In this document: positions 1 to 8,638 of the stretch, piece by piece
Position numbering within the stretch: position 1 is the first letter of the stretch
Layout of the letters: every line of letters starts with the position of its first letter
Origin: an uncultured Oxalicibacterium sp.
GTDB lineage: Bacteria; Pseudomonadota; Gammaproteobacteria; Burkholderiales; Burkholderiaceae_D
Assembly: GCF_913776015.1 (NCBI RefSeq)
Contig: NZ_CAJYMD010000029.1
Location: 1 to 39,196 of the forward strand
Reading direction: 5' to 3'
DNA: 39,196 bases
The notes under the pieces: model-generated
Database searches by the model: none
Told to the model about the DNA's origin: nothing
What the model saw: the letters and a program-made list of their open reading frames with translations, nothing else
Program-made: the position numbers and the translations under genes

Positions 1-684
1 ATAATCGGCCGCAGCCGAGGGAAGCGGCGCCGCCAGACGCGGCACGCAACCCAGCAACGGCGCGGGCAGGCGGGCCTGCAAAGCCTCGACATTATCGCTC
101 GCAAAGGCCATGCCAGGGTCAACTGTGTTGGCGACCCAGCCCGCCAGCGTCAATCCCTGCCCGACAATTGCTTCGGCCGTCAGCAGGGCATGGCTGATGC
201 ACCCCAGCCGCAAACCGACCACCATTATGACCGGCAAACCCAGTTGGCGGGCCAGATCGGCCGTATCTTCGCGATCCGAAATCGGCACGCGAAAGCCGCC
301 CACGCCTTCCACGATCACGCTGTCGGCAAGCGTTGTCACCTTTGCATAACAATCGAGAATGTGCGCGATCTGCATGTCTACACGCATCAATTTCGCCGAA
401 ATATGCGGTGCAGCAGGTTGTTGCAAGAGATAGGGCACGGCCAGTTGCTGCGGCAAGGCGACATTGGCGGCGGCGGCGAGTTGATCGGCGTCCTCATTGT
501 GCCAGACCTCGCCATCGGCTTCCTGAATGACCACCGCACCGGCTGCAATCGGTTTCATTGCCGCAACACGGCGTCCCTGGCGACCGAGCGCGTGCAACAT
601 GGCACAGGAGATGAAGGTTTTGCCGATTTCAGTATCGGTACCCGTCACGAAGTAACCGTGATGACGGCTGCCGGATGCATTCAT
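1..684 (-). CDS. bioD: Dethiobiotin synthetase BioD (partial, C-terminus beyond the left edge)
   Basis: BioD forms the ureido ring of dethiobiotin from 7,8-diaminopelargonic acid, CO2 and ATP in the cytosol. The reading frame runs open from the ATG at 684 to base 1 with no stop, giving 228 residues; the family is usually about 225-240 residues, so only a few are missing. The N-terminal P-loop GTDTEIGKT (about residues 15-23) is the family signature, and [10 protein letters not shown] near residue 125 matches the conserved VEGxGG substrate loop, with a Phe-Arg variation after it. The start codon overlaps the bioF stop in an ATGA, which implies translational coupling. It is the fourth gene of the ychJ-bioA-bioF-bioD set; bioB is not inside the window and may lie just to the left. 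Confidence 0.95.
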   Translation of the reverse strand, partial: MNASGSRHHGYFVTGTDTEIGKTFISCAMLHALGRQGRRVAAMKPIAAGAVVIQEADGEVWHNEDADQLAAAANVALPQQLAVPYLLQQPAAPHISAKLMRVDMQIAHILDCYAKVTTLADSVIVEGVGGFRVPISDREDTADLARQLGLPVIMVVGLRLGCISHALLTAEAIVGQGLTLAGWVANTVDPGMAFASDNVEALQARLPAPLLGCVPRLAAPLPSAAADY

Positions 685-1871
685 GCGTGCTCTCCTTCAA
701 GCTGTTGCAACACGGCGACCAATTGCCCCAAATCGGCCATGTCATGCGCAGCCGACAAGGTCACGCGCAAACGCGCGGTACCGGCTGGCACCGTGGGCGG
801 GCGAATCGCCGGCACCCAGAAGCCGCGTTTGTACAAGGCAGTGGCTGCGCGCATGGCTTCGGCATTGTCGCCGATCAGCACGGGCTGAATAGCCGTTTGC
901 GATGCCATGCGCTGCCAGCGTTGCAACTGCATCTTGTCTTGCCATGCCGCAATCAAGCCGCATAAATGTACGCGCCGTGCTGCACCTTCGCGACCTTCGA
1001 TGATGTCGAGGCTGGCCTGTACGGCATGCGCAATCGCAGGCGGTGAGGCAGTGGTGTAAATGTAGGGACGTGCTCGCTGCACCATCCATTCAATCGCGGT
1101 GGCGTGTGCAGCGACGAAGGCGCCACCGACGCCAGCAGCCTTGCCCAGCGTGCCCATGTAGATCAGTTGCGGCGAGCACAAATCAAGATGTTCGAGTACG
1201 CCACGCCCGTGCTCGCCCAGCACACCAAAGCCGTGTGCATCGTCCACCACCAGCCAGGCATCGTGCTGCTCGCACAGCGCCAGCAAGTCTTTCAATGGCG
1301 CCAGATCGCCATCCATGCTGAAGACGCTGTCGGTGACCACCAGCTTGCGTGCCGCCGTGCTTGCTGCCAGCAAAACCGCCAGTTGCGCGGTATCGCCATG
1401 CGCATAAATCTGCACTTGCGCACGCGACAGGCGCGCGCCATCGATCAGCGAAGCGTGATTGAGTTCTTCCGAAAACAGCGCGACGTCGCTGCCGCCAAAG
1501 GCGCTGAGGATCGCCAGATTCGCCATGTAGCCGGTGGAAAACGTCAACGCGCGCGCCTGTGGCACATAGGGTGACAGGAAAGCGGCCAGGCGTTCTTCCA
1601 GCAAAGCATGTGCACGTGAATGCCCGTTGATCAGATGCGAGGCACCACTACCGACACCGTACAGCGCCGCGCCTTCCTGCAAGGCAGAGACGATGCGCGG
1701 ATGTGTGGCGAGGCCCAGATAATCGTTGCTGCAAAATGCCAAGAGCGGTTTGCCATCGACCTGCATATGCGGCGCACAGGGCGATTCCGCCACGCGCAGG
1801 CGACGACGGAGGCTTTGCGCATCGAGATCGGCAATACGCTGTTCAAGATCGGCAATCAGCTTGCTGCTCAT
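681..1871 (-). CDS. bioF: 8-amino-7-oxononanoate synthase BioF
   Basis: BioF is a PLP enzyme that condenses pimeloyl-ACP (or pimeloyl-CoA) with L-alanine to 8-amino-7-oxononanoate, the first step of biotin ring assembly. The 396-residue protein has the normal length. Visible motifs are CSNDYLGLA (47-55), [10 protein letters not shown] (75-84), the PLP-contacting VVDDAHGFG (208-216), and [11 protein letters not shown] with the Schiff-base lysine at about 244. The start ATG overlaps the stop of bioA (ATGA at 1868-1871), and its own stop overlaps the start of bioD. Alternatives among alpha-oxoamine synthases, such as Kbl or HemA, are made unlikely by the bioA and bioD neighbours. Confidence 0.97.
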   Translation of the reverse strand: MSSKLIADLEQRIADLDAQSLRRRLRVAESPCAPHMQVDGKPLLAFCSNDYLGLATHPRIVSALQEGAALYGVGSGASHLINGHSRAHALLEERLAAFLSPYVPQARALTFSTGYMANLAILSAFGGSDVALFSEELNHASLIDGARLSRAQVQIYAHGDTAQLAVLLAASTAARKLVVTDSVFSMDGDLAPLKDLLALCEQHDAWLVVDDAHGFGVLGEHGRGVLEHLDLCSPQLIYMGTLGKAAGVGGAFVAAHATAIEWMVQRARPYIYTTASPPAIAHAVQASLDIIEGREGAARRVHLCGLIAAWQDKMQLQRWQRMASQTAIQPVLIGDNAEAMRAATALYKRGFWVPAIRPPTVPAGTARLRVTLSAAHDMADLGQLVAVLQQLEGEHA

Positions 1872-3223
1872 ACGCTGCTTTCCTGCGCCATCACCTGTTC
1901 GAACACGCTTTGCGTGCGTGCTGCCAGCAGGGCGATTTCTTCGTCGTCCAGAATGTAGGGCGGCATCAAATAGACCGTATTACCGATCGGGCGCAACAGC
2001 AATTCCTGTTCGAGTGCGGCGGAAAAGAAGCGGCGCGAAAAACTGGACGCCATGTCGGCATCGTCGATCACGGCATCGAAAGCCCAGATCATGCCGCGCT
2101 GGCGAAAATGGCTGGCTTGCGGATGATCGATCAGCGGTGCCAGTGCTGCCGTCAGCTTGGTCGCCTTGACGCGATTGGCTTCCAGCACATCATCGTTTTC
2201 AAAAATCGCCAGCGTGGCAAGTGCGGCGCGACACGCCAGCGGATTGCCGGTGTAGGAATGCGAATGCAGGAAGCCACGCGTGACATCGGCATCATAAAAG
2301 GCGCGATAAATTTCATCGCGCGTCATCACCAGCGACAAGGGCAGGTAACCGCCGCTGATCCCCTTGGATAGACACAGGAAGTCGGGCCAGATGGCGGCCT
2401 GTTCACAGGCGAAGAACGTTCCGGTACGGCCGCAACCGACCGCGATCTCGTCCGCGATCAGATGCACCTGGTAACGGTCGCACAAGGCGCGTATTTCCTG
2501 CAGATAAACAGGATCGTGCATCGCCATGCCGGTGGCGCATTGCACCAGAGGCTCGACGATGATGGCGGCAATCGTGTCGCTCTGTTGTTCCAGCAAGGTC
2601 TCGAACGCCTTGGCGGCGCGACGTGCGACATCGACTGCGGTTTCGCCCGGTTGCGACTGCCGCGCATCGGGGCTGTCGATGACATGCGCGCGTTGCAGCA
2701 GCGGCCCGTACGCATCGCGGAAAATCGCCACATCGGTGACGGCCAGCGCACCGATGGTTTCGCCGTGATAACTGCCCTTGAGGCAGACGAATTCCTGCTT
2801 TTCGCTACGCCCGCTGTTGCGCCACGCGTGGAAACTCATCTTCAATGCAATCTCGACTGCGGATGCACCATCGGAGGCATAGAAGCAATGGCCGAGTACA
2901 TGGCCGGTGCGTTCGGCGAGCTGTTCCGACAACTGCACGACCGGTTCGTGCGTGAAGCCGGCCAGCATTGCGTGTTCGAGCTTGTCGAGCTGTTCCTTGA
3001 GGGCCGCATTGATGCGCGGATTCGCATGGCCGAACAGATTCACCCACCACGAACTGATGCCATCGAGATAGCGTTTGCCATCGGTATCAAACAGCCACGC
3101 ACCCTTGCCATGCGTGACGGGAATCAAGGGCACGGTTTCGTGATGCTGCATCTGCGTGCATGGATGCCAGACGCTGCGCAGACTGCGCGTGACCAGACTG
3201 TTTTGCTGTCGCGAATCGATCAT
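1868..3223 (-). CDS. bioA: Adenosylmethionine-8-amino-7-oxononanoate aminotransferase BioA
   Basis: BioA is a class III PLP aminotransferase that converts 8-amino-7-oxononanoate to 7,8-diaminopelargonate, normally with S-adenosylmethionine as amino donor. The 451 residues match the family length. The sequence shows [10 protein letters not shown] (58-66), typical of BioA, the phosphate-binding [13 protein letters not shown] (116-128), [14 protein letters not shown] (255-268) with the pyridine-nitrogen aspartate, and [12 protein letters not shown] with the PLP lysine at about 287. The ATG overlaps the stop of the upstream ychJ-like gene and its stop overlaps the bioF start, so all four genes are probably translated from one message. 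Confidence 0.97.
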   Translation of the reverse strand: MIDSRQQNSLVTRSLRSVWHPCTQMQHHETVPLIPVTHGKGAWLFDTDGKRYLDGISSWWVNLFGHANPRINAALKEQLDKLEHAMLAGFTHEPVVQLSEQLAERTGHVLGHCFYASDGASAVEIALKMSFHAWRNSGRSEKQEFVCLKGSYHGETIGALAVTDVAIFRDAYGPLLQRAHVIDSPDARQSQPGETAVDVARRAAKAFETLLEQQSDTIAAIIVEPLVQCATGMAMHDPVYLQEIRALCDRYQVHLIADEIAVGCGRTGTFFACEQAAIWPDFLCLSKGISGGYLPLSLVMTRDEIYRAFYDADVTRGFLHSHSYTGNPLACRAALATLAIFENDDVLEANRVKATKLTAALAPLIDHPQASHFRQRGMIWAFDAVIDDADMASSFSRRFFSAALEQELLLRPIGNTVYLMPPYILDDEEIALLAARTQSVFEQVMAQESSV

Positions 3224-3630
3224 GCCTGTTTGTCCTTTTTCTGTTCCGCCGGGAACACGCCATCGACATAAAACCAGCGGCCATCCTCACGCACGAAGCG
3301 GCTGACTTCATGCAGGCGATGTGCCCGGCCATCAATCTTCGAGCGCGCCACGAATTCGACTTGCGCCTCTTGTTCGTTACCGCCAGTCTGCTTTACCTCC
3401 AGACCAAGCCAGCGCAATGCCGTATCGTGCGTCAGTTCCGACAGGGCAGGTCGCGTCGAAGCGTGCCAGGTGACATGGATATAAGGCATCAGACCGAGGA
3501 CATAAGCACTGTAGCGCGAGCGCATGAGTTGTTCGGCACCGGGGGCCGGCGTACCGTCGTGGAACGGCTTGCAGCACTTTGCATAATCGGCACCGCCGCA
3601 AGGGCAGGTCGTAATCGCCGGTTTCTTCAT
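3220..3630 (-). CDS. YchJ-like SEC-C motif protein (UPF0225 family)
   Basis: A small protein of the YchJ/UPF0225 family; its biochemical role is not known. It starts with a compact cysteine cluster (CPCGGADYAKCCKPFHDG), a SEC-C-like zinc-binding motif, followed by the characteristic MRSRYSAYVLG segment and a C-terminal NTF2-like half ending in a region of RFVREDGRWFYVDG type. I placed the start at 3630 (MKKPAITTCPCGG, 136 residues). In-frame alternatives are 3645 and 3708, and none has a convincing ribosome-binding site. Its stop overlaps the bioA start (ATGA), so it appears to head the biotin operon. Whether it helps biotin synthesis or simply shares the transcript cannot be told from the sequence. 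Confidence 0.85.
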   Translation of the reverse strand: MKKPAITTCPCGGADYAKCCKPFHDGTPAPGAEQLMRSRYSAYVLGLMPYIHVTWHASTRPALSELTHDTALRWLGLEVKQTGGNEQEAQVEFVARSKIDGRAHRLHEVSRFVREDGRWFYVDGVFPAEQKKDKQA

Positions 3631-3797
3631 GGTTTTTGCTGGCATGGCGCATAAAGCGGCAGCATGCGTCACGATGTGGTTGGAACGATGATCAAAAGAA
3701 AGATGCACACCGGATACCGACAGGCAGCGGGCCCTGCCGGTAAAATGGCATCTTCGTTCAAGGCCGCTATTGTAGCGCGCCAGCTTGGCCGGAAACG
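3631..3797. promoter_or_regulatory. Divergent promoter region of the ychJ-bio operon and the first metallo-hydrolase
   Basis: About 165 bp separate the leftward ychJ-bioAFD operon from a rightward gene. On the minus strand a TACAAT hexamer (plus-strand positions about 3770-3775) could be a -10 element for the bio operon, but no good -35 lies at the right distance. I looked for a BirA-type operator (TTGTAAACC and its inverted partner) and did not find one, so biotin control by BirA is not supported here. Confidence 0.35.
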
Positions 3798-4877
3798 GTG
3801 CCAGATCAAATCATGAATCCTCAGGAAGCCCAACTCGCCTACCCTTTCGACGATGCCTTGCCGGCCCCCGGCAGCGTGCTCGATGTCGCGCCCGGCATCA
3901 AGTGGCTGCGCATGGCGTTGCCGTTTGCACTCAGCCACATCAACTTGTGGTTGCTGGAAGACGTGTTCGATGGCCCGCAGGGCCGCGTGCGGGGCTGGAC
4001 GATGGTTGATTGCGGCATCGGCAACGACGCCACACGCGAGGCGTGGGAGCGCATTTTTGCCGACCATCTGGATGGCCTGCCAATCGTGCGCGTGATCGTG
4101 ACGCACTGCCATCCCGATCATGTGGGGCTTGCCGACTGGCTATGCCAGCGCTGGCAGGTACCACTGTGGATGACGACCGGCGAGTATGCGTTTGCCCGCA
4201 TGATGTCTGCCGGCTTGCCCGGTGCGGATGGCACGTCGATGTTCCCGTTCTTCCAGCAGCACGGCCTTGCCGATCCGCAGATGCTCGAAGAACTCAAGGG
4301 CCGCAAGACCTACTATCCGACCTATGTACCCGATGTCCCGCATCACTACGCGCGCATGCATGACGGGCAAAGTTTCCGCATCGGCGACCATGTCTGGCGC
4401 GTGATCACGGGCTTCGGTCATTCGCCTGAACATGCGGCCCTCTACTGCGCCGATCTTGGCGTACTGATTTCCGGCGACATGGTCTTGCCGCGCATTTCGA
4501 CCAATACATCGGTGTTCGCCATCGAGCCGCACTCCAACCCGGTCCAGCAATTTCTCGATTCGCTGCAGAAATTCCTGCCCTTACCCGCCGATACGCTCGT
4601 ACTGCCGTCACACGGCAAACCGTTTCTCGGGATGCACACGCGCATCCAGCAATTGTGCGATCACCACGCCGCACGATTGGCCGAAGTGCTGACCGCCTGC
4701 GCCACGCCACAATCGGCAGCCGATATCGTGCCGATCATGTTCACCCGCAAACTCGATTCGCACCAACTGAGCTTTGCGCTCGGCGAAGCGCTCGCGCACT
4801 TGCACAAGCTTTGGGTGGACGGCCTGCTGCAACGCCAGATCGATACGGAAGGCGTGGTTCGCTTTCAGACATACTGA
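3798..4877 (+). CDS. Metallo-beta-lactamase-fold hydrolase with C-terminal winged-helix domain
   Basis: A cytosolic MBL-fold hydrolase of the LACTB2/glyoxalase-II-like branch. Its substrate cannot be named. The metal motif THCHPDHVG lies near residue 101 (HxHxDH), with further ligands in GFGHSPEH (about 205), ISGDMVLPRI (about 225) and LPSHGKPF (about 272). The last 80 or so residues look like the winged-helix extension often fused to this branch. The GTG at 3798 has GGAAA just upstream and gives 359 residues; the ATG at 3813 is the other plausible start. No signal peptide is visible. It is transcribed away from the biotin operon and followed by a second MBL-fold gene after 186 bp. Confidence 0.85.
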   Translation: MPDQIMNPQEAQLAYPFDDALPAPGSVLDVAPGIKWLRMALPFALSHINLWLLEDVFDGPQGRVRGWTMVDCGIGNDATREAWERIFADHLDGLPIVRVIVTHCHPDHVGLADWLCQRWQVPLWMTTGEYAFARMMSAGLPGADGTSMFPFFQQHGLADPQMLEELKGRKTYYPTYVPDVPHHYARMHDGQSFRIGDHVWRVITGFGHSPEHAALYCADLGVLISGDMVLPRISTNTSVFAIEPHSNPVQQFLDSLQKFLPLPADTLVLPSHGKPFLGMHTRIQQLCDHHAARLAEVLTACATPQSAADIVPIMFTRKLDSHQLSFALGEALAHLHKLWVDGLLQRQIDTEGVVRFQTY

Positions 4878-5063
4878 TCAACGTAGATCGCCATAGACGG
4901 ACTGCGCACGACAACGCATGCGCGCGTATGAAATCCCGGAGCGGGAAGAACGATCTGATCATCACTAGTGTTCTCATCTCCGATGTTTTCCGCGCACCGT
5001 CTCGCACTAATTCAGACTACTGCGGTCAGAACGACATCGTCCGGCCACTTGATGGGAGGCAGC

Positions 5064-5936
5064 ATGTTCAAGCAGATTCTGTTCGCACTCTTCGCAGTAC
5101 AACTCTTCCTGCCCGCCTCGGTCGCCATTGCGCAGGAAAACAAGCGATCGATTACCGATCTCGGTAAAAGCATCTATCGCTTTCAGGACAATCTGCACTA
5201 TTCCATCTTCATTGTCGGCAAGGAAAGCGTGTTGCTGACCGACCCCATCAATACCGAAGCCGCCACGTGGCTGCGCAAGGAGATTCGCCAGCGCTGGGGC
5301 AATCTGCCCGTCAAATATGTGATCTATTCGCACAATCATCTCGACCATATCGGCGGCGGCGACGTGTTCCGCGATCGTGATACGCACATCGTCGCGCATG
5401 AACTTGCTGCACAGGACATTCGCCGCAACCAGATGCCGACCGCCACGCCTGACATCACGTTTTCGGATCGCCTGCGGCTCGACTTCGAGGGGCGCGCGAT
5501 TGAGCTGCAGTACTACGGCCCCAACAATGGTGCCGGCAACATCAGCCTCTACGTACCCGACGCAAGATTGCTATTCGTGGTTGACTGGATCGTGCTCAAG
5601 CGTCTGCCCTTCCGCGAAATGTATTACTACGACCTTGAAGGCACGATCGCCTCGTTGAAGGCGGTACTACAACTGGATTTCGATATGGTGGCACCAGGTC
5701 ACAGCGTAGTCGGCAACAAGGAGGATGTGCGGGAAAGCCTGGCGTATCTGGAAGATTTGCGGGATGCGGTATTGCAGGGCATGAACGAGGGAAAGTCGCT
5801 CGAGCAGATGCAGCGTGAAATCCGACTCGACAAATACCGGCACTTCGCCAGCTACGAGCAATGGCTGCCATTGAACATCAAGGGGGCGTACGAACAGTTG
5901 GCGCGCCTGTCCGGGCGCTACGGTCAGGAAAAGTGA
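5064..5936 (+). CDS. Exported metallo-beta-lactamase-fold hydrolase
   Basis: A periplasmic MBL-fold protein of 290 residues. The ATG at 5064 is preceded by GGGAGG (5054-5059) and begins a clear signal peptide, with probable cleavage after AIA at about residue 23; upstream in-frame starts lack this support. The zinc motif SHNHLDHIGGGD places H90, H92, D94 and H95. A later histidine is present in APGHSVVG, and VVDW carries an aspartate. In the segment that normally carries the middle histidine (GxxH type) this protein reads YYGPNNGAGN, with no histidine, so the second metal site may be altered. Relatives occur among quinoprotein-associated and class B-like hydrolases. Nothing in the sequence supports naming it a beta-lactamase. 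Confidence 0.85.
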   Translation: MFKQILFALFAVQLFLPASVAIAQENKRSITDLGKSIYRFQDNLHYSIFIVGKESVLLTDPINTEAATWLRKEIRQRWGNLPVKYVIYSHNHLDHIGGGDVFRDRDTHIVAHELAAQDIRRNQMPTATPDITFSDRLRLDFEGRAIELQYYGPNNGAGNISLYVPDARLLFVVDWIVLKRLPFREMYYYDLEGTIASLKAVLQLDFDMVAPGHSVVGNKEDVRESLAYLEDLRDAVLQGMNEGKSLEQMQREIRLDKYRHFASYEQWLPLNIKGAYEQLARLSGRYGQEK

Positions 5937-5939
5937 GGT

Positions 5940-6245
5940 TCAGACACGCTGGTCGATGAATTGGCGCGCCAGCTTCACACCGACCTTGATACATTCGTCG
6001 ACCGAATGAAAGCCGCCATCGCACGGCACTTCCAGCTCGCGAAAACCGATGGACTGCTGTTCGGTCACCACGATCATCGGACAATAATTGCAATCTGGAC
6101 AATCCCGCTTCTCACTGCATAAACGTGTCGTCACCTGCAAGGGCCAACCCTTGTAGGTTTCGCGGTGCGACTTCATCGCGGCACGGCGGACGTTTTCAAG
6201 ATACTGGAGGGTGTTCATCACGGCTTGGATTACGGATTCGAGCAA
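5940..6245 (-). CDS. Small cysteine-rich hypothetical protein
   Basis: Unrecognised. The frame gives 101 residues from a TTG at 6245, or 92 from an ATG at 6218 (MNTLQYLENV). Neither has a clear ribosome-binding site. The middle of the protein holds CSEKRDCPDCNYC, a C-x6-C-x2-C-x2-C arrangement that could bind zinc or an iron-sulfur cluster, followed by a further VPCDGG and DECIK. There is no signal peptide or membrane segment. It ends 3 bp from the convergent MBL-fold gene. A perfect inverted repeat lies upstream at 6270-6284. Coding is supported by a conserved-looking composition and the absence of a better frame on the other strand. Confidence 0.6.
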   Translation of the reverse strand: MLESVIQAVMNTLQYLENVRRAAMKSHRETYKGWPLQVTTRLCSEKRDCPDCNYCPMIVVTEQQSIGFRELEVPCDGGFHSVDECIKVGVKLARQFIDQRV

Positions 6246-6269
6246 TCGTTTCTGGAAGCGTTCTTCATA

Positions 6270-6284
6270 TGAGAACTGTTCTCA
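6270..6284. promoter_or_regulatory. 15-bp perfect palindrome, possible operator
   Basis: TGAGAAC-T-GTTCTCA is a perfect inverted repeat around a single central base. It lies 25-65 bp upstream of the possible starts of the leftward cysteine-rich gene and downstream of the leftward SDR gene. It is not followed by a T-run on either strand, so it is not a standard terminator. A dimeric regulator could bind it; which one is unknown. Confidence 0.35.
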
Positions 6285-6353
6285 CTGTAAACCAATTAGC
6301 CCTTATCGGCAAAAAATCCTGTTTGCCAAGCGTATCTGCTGGCGCAGAAAACG

Positions 6354-7154
6354 CTATTCGTTCGGCTGCGCGCGCTTCTTGCGCGGCGCATTCCTGAACA
6401 GGAAGTCATACAGACAATTTGGCAACAATCGCAGGATTTTTGCCACCACGCCCATCTGCCAGGGAATCACGCGATAGCTGTCGCCGCGTGCAATAGCCGC
6501 TGCCGCATGACGGGCAAAATCGTCTGCCGGCATCAGGAAAGGCATGGCGTAATCGTTGGCTTGCGTCATCGGCGTATCGATGTAGCCGGGCGCAATGGTC
6601 ACGACCTTGATGCCATCTTTCTTCAATTCCACACGCAGCGATTCGCAGTAGCTGATGACGGCCGCTTTCGACGCGCTGTAGGCGCCGGCGCCGGGCAAGC
6701 CGCGAATGCCAGCCACGCTGGCAATGCCGACCAGCCGACATTGCGATTGCACGGCTGCAGCCTGTTCACGCATGGTATCGATGAAAGGGGAAAACGTGGC
6801 CACCGTGGCAATAACGTTAGTGGCGAAGATGCGCTCGAACACGTCGAGGTCTTCCGTGTATTCCGTCAGCGTGCCGCGCGAGATGCCGGCATTGGCGATC
6901 ACGATGTCGATACCGCCGGCATGCTGAATAAAGTCGTGCGCGGCATTGTGCAAGGCGGCACGATCCGTCACATCGAGCGAATAGACGCAATGCCGCTCGC
7001 GGTTCGGCAAGACATCGACCAGCGCCAGCAACGATTCGCCACGGCGCGCCGCCAAGCCGAGCATCGCGCCCTGTTTTGCATAGTGATGCGCCAAGGCGCT
7101 ACCCAAGCCGCTGGACGCACCTGTGATGAAAACGCGGAGCGGAGCATTCTGCAT
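6354..7154 (-). CDS. Short-chain dehydrogenase/reductase (SDR)
   Basis: A classical SDR that should use NAD(H) or NADP(H); the substrate is unknown. From the ATG at 7154 it has 266 residues. The cofactor motif TGASSGLG is at 11-18, NAG at 88-90, the catalytic serine near 146 (IASVAG) and YSASK at 159-163. The arginines in AARRGES after the second strand hint at NADP(H). The ATG at 7154 has GGAAAG upstream and is preferred over an in-frame TTG at 7172, which would fall inside the dsbA terminator. The C-terminal tail is hydrophobic then strongly basic (APRKKRA), so peripheral membrane contact is possible. It lies downstream of dsbA but is separated by the terminator. Confidence 0.9.
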   Translation of the reverse strand: MQNAPLRVFITGASSGLGSALAHHYAKQGAMLGLAARRGESLLALVDVLPNRERHCVYSLDVTDRAALHNAAHDFIQHAGGIDIVIANAGISRGTLTEYTEDLDVFERIFATNVIATVATFSPFIDTMREQAAAVQSQCRLVGIASVAGIRGLPGAGAYSASKAAVISYCESLRVELKKDGIKVVTIAPGYIDTPMTQANDYAMPFLMPADDFARHAAAAIARGDSYRVIPWQMGVVAKILRLLPNCLYDFLFRNAPRKKRAQPNE

Positions 7155-7170
7155 ACCGGACTTTCCAAAC

Positions 7171-7204
7171 AAAAAGCCCGCCCTCTTGCGAGGTGCGGAC
7201 TTTT
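7171..7204 (-). terminator. Rho-independent terminator of the argS-SPOR-dsbA transcript
   Basis: An 8-bp GC-rich stem (CCGC-CCTC pairing with GAGG-GCGG, one bulged base, loop TTGC) is flanked by AAAAAG on the left and CTTTT on the right. Read leftward, the stem is followed by a run of five T residues, so it should end transcription after dsbA. The symmetry would let it work on the other strand too. Confidence 0.8.
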
Positions 7205-7257
7205 AAACCATGTGATCGCTGCCTGTACGCTGGCAGCGCGACAATCAATCGAAGCGC

Positions 7258-7920
7258 TTACTTGGCGGACTTGGCGACCAGCCAATCCATTACTTGCAAG
7301 GTCGACGCATGCAGTACATCTTCCGACACATTACGGCCAAGGCTCTTGCCAATCAGTGATGGCGAGGTGATGTAGCGACCATCGATCGCAATCATCGGAA
7401 CACCGTCGACACGGTAATCGCTCTGCAACTGAATCGCGCGCTGCACCTTGGTCTGAACACCGAACGAGTTGTAGACATTGGCGAACTGCTTGGCATCGAC
7501 ACCTTGCTTGGCGATCCATGCAGCGATCTGCGCATCGGTATCGAGCGCCTGCTTTTCAACGTGGATGGCGCGGAATACTTTGGCGTGCAATTCATTCACT
7601 TTGCCCATGGCTTCGATCGTGTAATACAGCTTTTGCTGTGGCACGAAGGAATCGCGGAAAGCGATTGGCACACGCTTGAAGCTGATCTTGTCGCCCTGCT
7701 TTTTCACCCATGCTTCGAGCGATGGTTCCAGCAGGTTGCAGTGCGGGCACGAATACCAGAAGAATTCGGTGACTTCGACTTTTTTGCCACTATCCGTCTG
7801 CTGCGGCTTGTCCAGCGTGCGGTAATCGGTACCGTTCACTGGCGCGGCAGGCGAAGCGCCCGCAGTGGCGGCGACCAGACCCAGGGTAGCGACCGCCAGC
7901 AGATGTTTGATGAAACGCAT
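7258..7920 (-). CDS. dsbA: Thiol:disulfide interchange protein DsbA
   Basis: A periplasmic thioredoxin-fold oxidase that introduces disulfides into exported proteins and is reoxidised by DsbB. The 220-residue form starts at the ATG at 7920, which has AAAGGA a few bases upstream (GAAAGGAATTTCATG); the longer frame from 7947 has no such site. A signal peptide covers about residues 1-22 (AxA-type cleavage near GAS). The active site CPHC is at 58-61 in the context FFWYSCPHC, and the cis-proline loop is GVPMIAI. It is the third gene of the leftward argS - SPOR - dsbA series, 59 bp after the SPOR gene, and is followed by a terminator. Confidence 0.95.
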   Translation of the reverse strand: MRFIKHLLAVATLGLVAATAGASPAAPVNGTDYRTLDKPQQTDSGKKVEVTEFFWYSCPHCNLLEPSLEAWVKKQGDKISFKRVPIAFRDSFVPQQKLYYTIEAMGKVNELHAKVFRAIHVEKQALDTDAQIAAWIAKQGVDAKQFANVYNSFGVQTKVQRAIQLQSDYRVDGVPMIAIDGRYITSPSLIGKSLGRNVSEDVLHASTLQVMDWLVAKSAK

Positions 7921-7979
7921 GAAATTCCTTTCAGGAGTGTTGCTCATAAAGTACCGACGTATTCTGCCGCATCTGCCGT

Positions 7980-8597
7980 TTATTTGCCCATGCGCACCAC
8001 GGCAACATCGATGCCGTTATCAGACAGTTTGTTGCGAACGCGGTTCATTGTGTCGAGCTGGCCGAACGGACCGACGCGCACGCGGTACAACGTACCGGTT
8101 TCCGCCTGCCGTTCCGACACCGTCGCTTCGAAACCGAGCAAGGCCAGTTTGGCGCGCATGCCTTCGGCATCGGTCCGCTCACGGAAGGCGCCTGCCTGCA
8201 GGTAGTAAATCCACTTTTCATCGGCATCTTCCGCCTTGGCTTTGGCTTCCGCCTTGGCTTCGGCTTTTTGTGCTGCCGGATTCACGCGTTCGACCGGCTG
8301 CGCCTTGATGCTTTTTTCCTCGACCACCACGGCTGACGGTGCCGGATCGGCTGGTGCATCAGCGGCCGGTGCTTGCGGCAAGGTCTGCGGCTTCTTGCCG
8401 TACATCGACTTGTTCGGATCGGCAGGTTCGCCGCTTTGCGAATTGATGCGATCGACCGGCGCCACCTTGTTGGTGAACGGCAGAGGTGTCTTGGAAATCA
8501 TCAAGGCCACGCCGACAGCAATGCCGAGACCAATGATGAGACCGAGGATCAGGCCGAGCAAGGTGCCGCCGGCCTGCTTGTTGCGATTTTTTTTCAT
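7980..8597 (-). CDS. SPOR domain protein (FtsN-like)
   Basis: A single-pass inner-membrane protein with a periplasmic peptidoglycan-binding SPOR domain. It has 205 residues: a short basic N-terminus (MKKNRNKQAGG), one hydrophobic helix at about 12-34, a low-complexity linker rich in proline, alanine, lysine and glutamate (about 40-125), and a C-terminal SPOR domain beginning YYLQAGAF and containing YRVRVGPFG. This is the layout of FtsN and related division proteins, which bind denuded septal glycan strands. A division role is inferred. It sits between argS (41 bp gap) and dsbA (59 bp gap), an order I associate with betaproteobacteria. Confidence 0.9.
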   Translation of the reverse strand: MKKNRNKQAGGTLLGLILGLIIGLGIAVGVALMISKTPLPFTNKVAPVDRINSQSGEPADPNKSMYGKKPQTLPQAPAADAPADPAPSAVVVEEKSIKAQPVERVNPAAQKAEAKAEAKAKAEDADEKWIYYLQAGAFRERTDAEGMRAKLALLGFEATVSERQAETGTLYRVRVGPFGQLDTMNRVRNKLSDNGIDVAVVRMGK

Positions 8598-8638
8598 GTG
8601 CTTCCTGTACGAGCGCGAGGCATGTGCGGTGGCGATTC

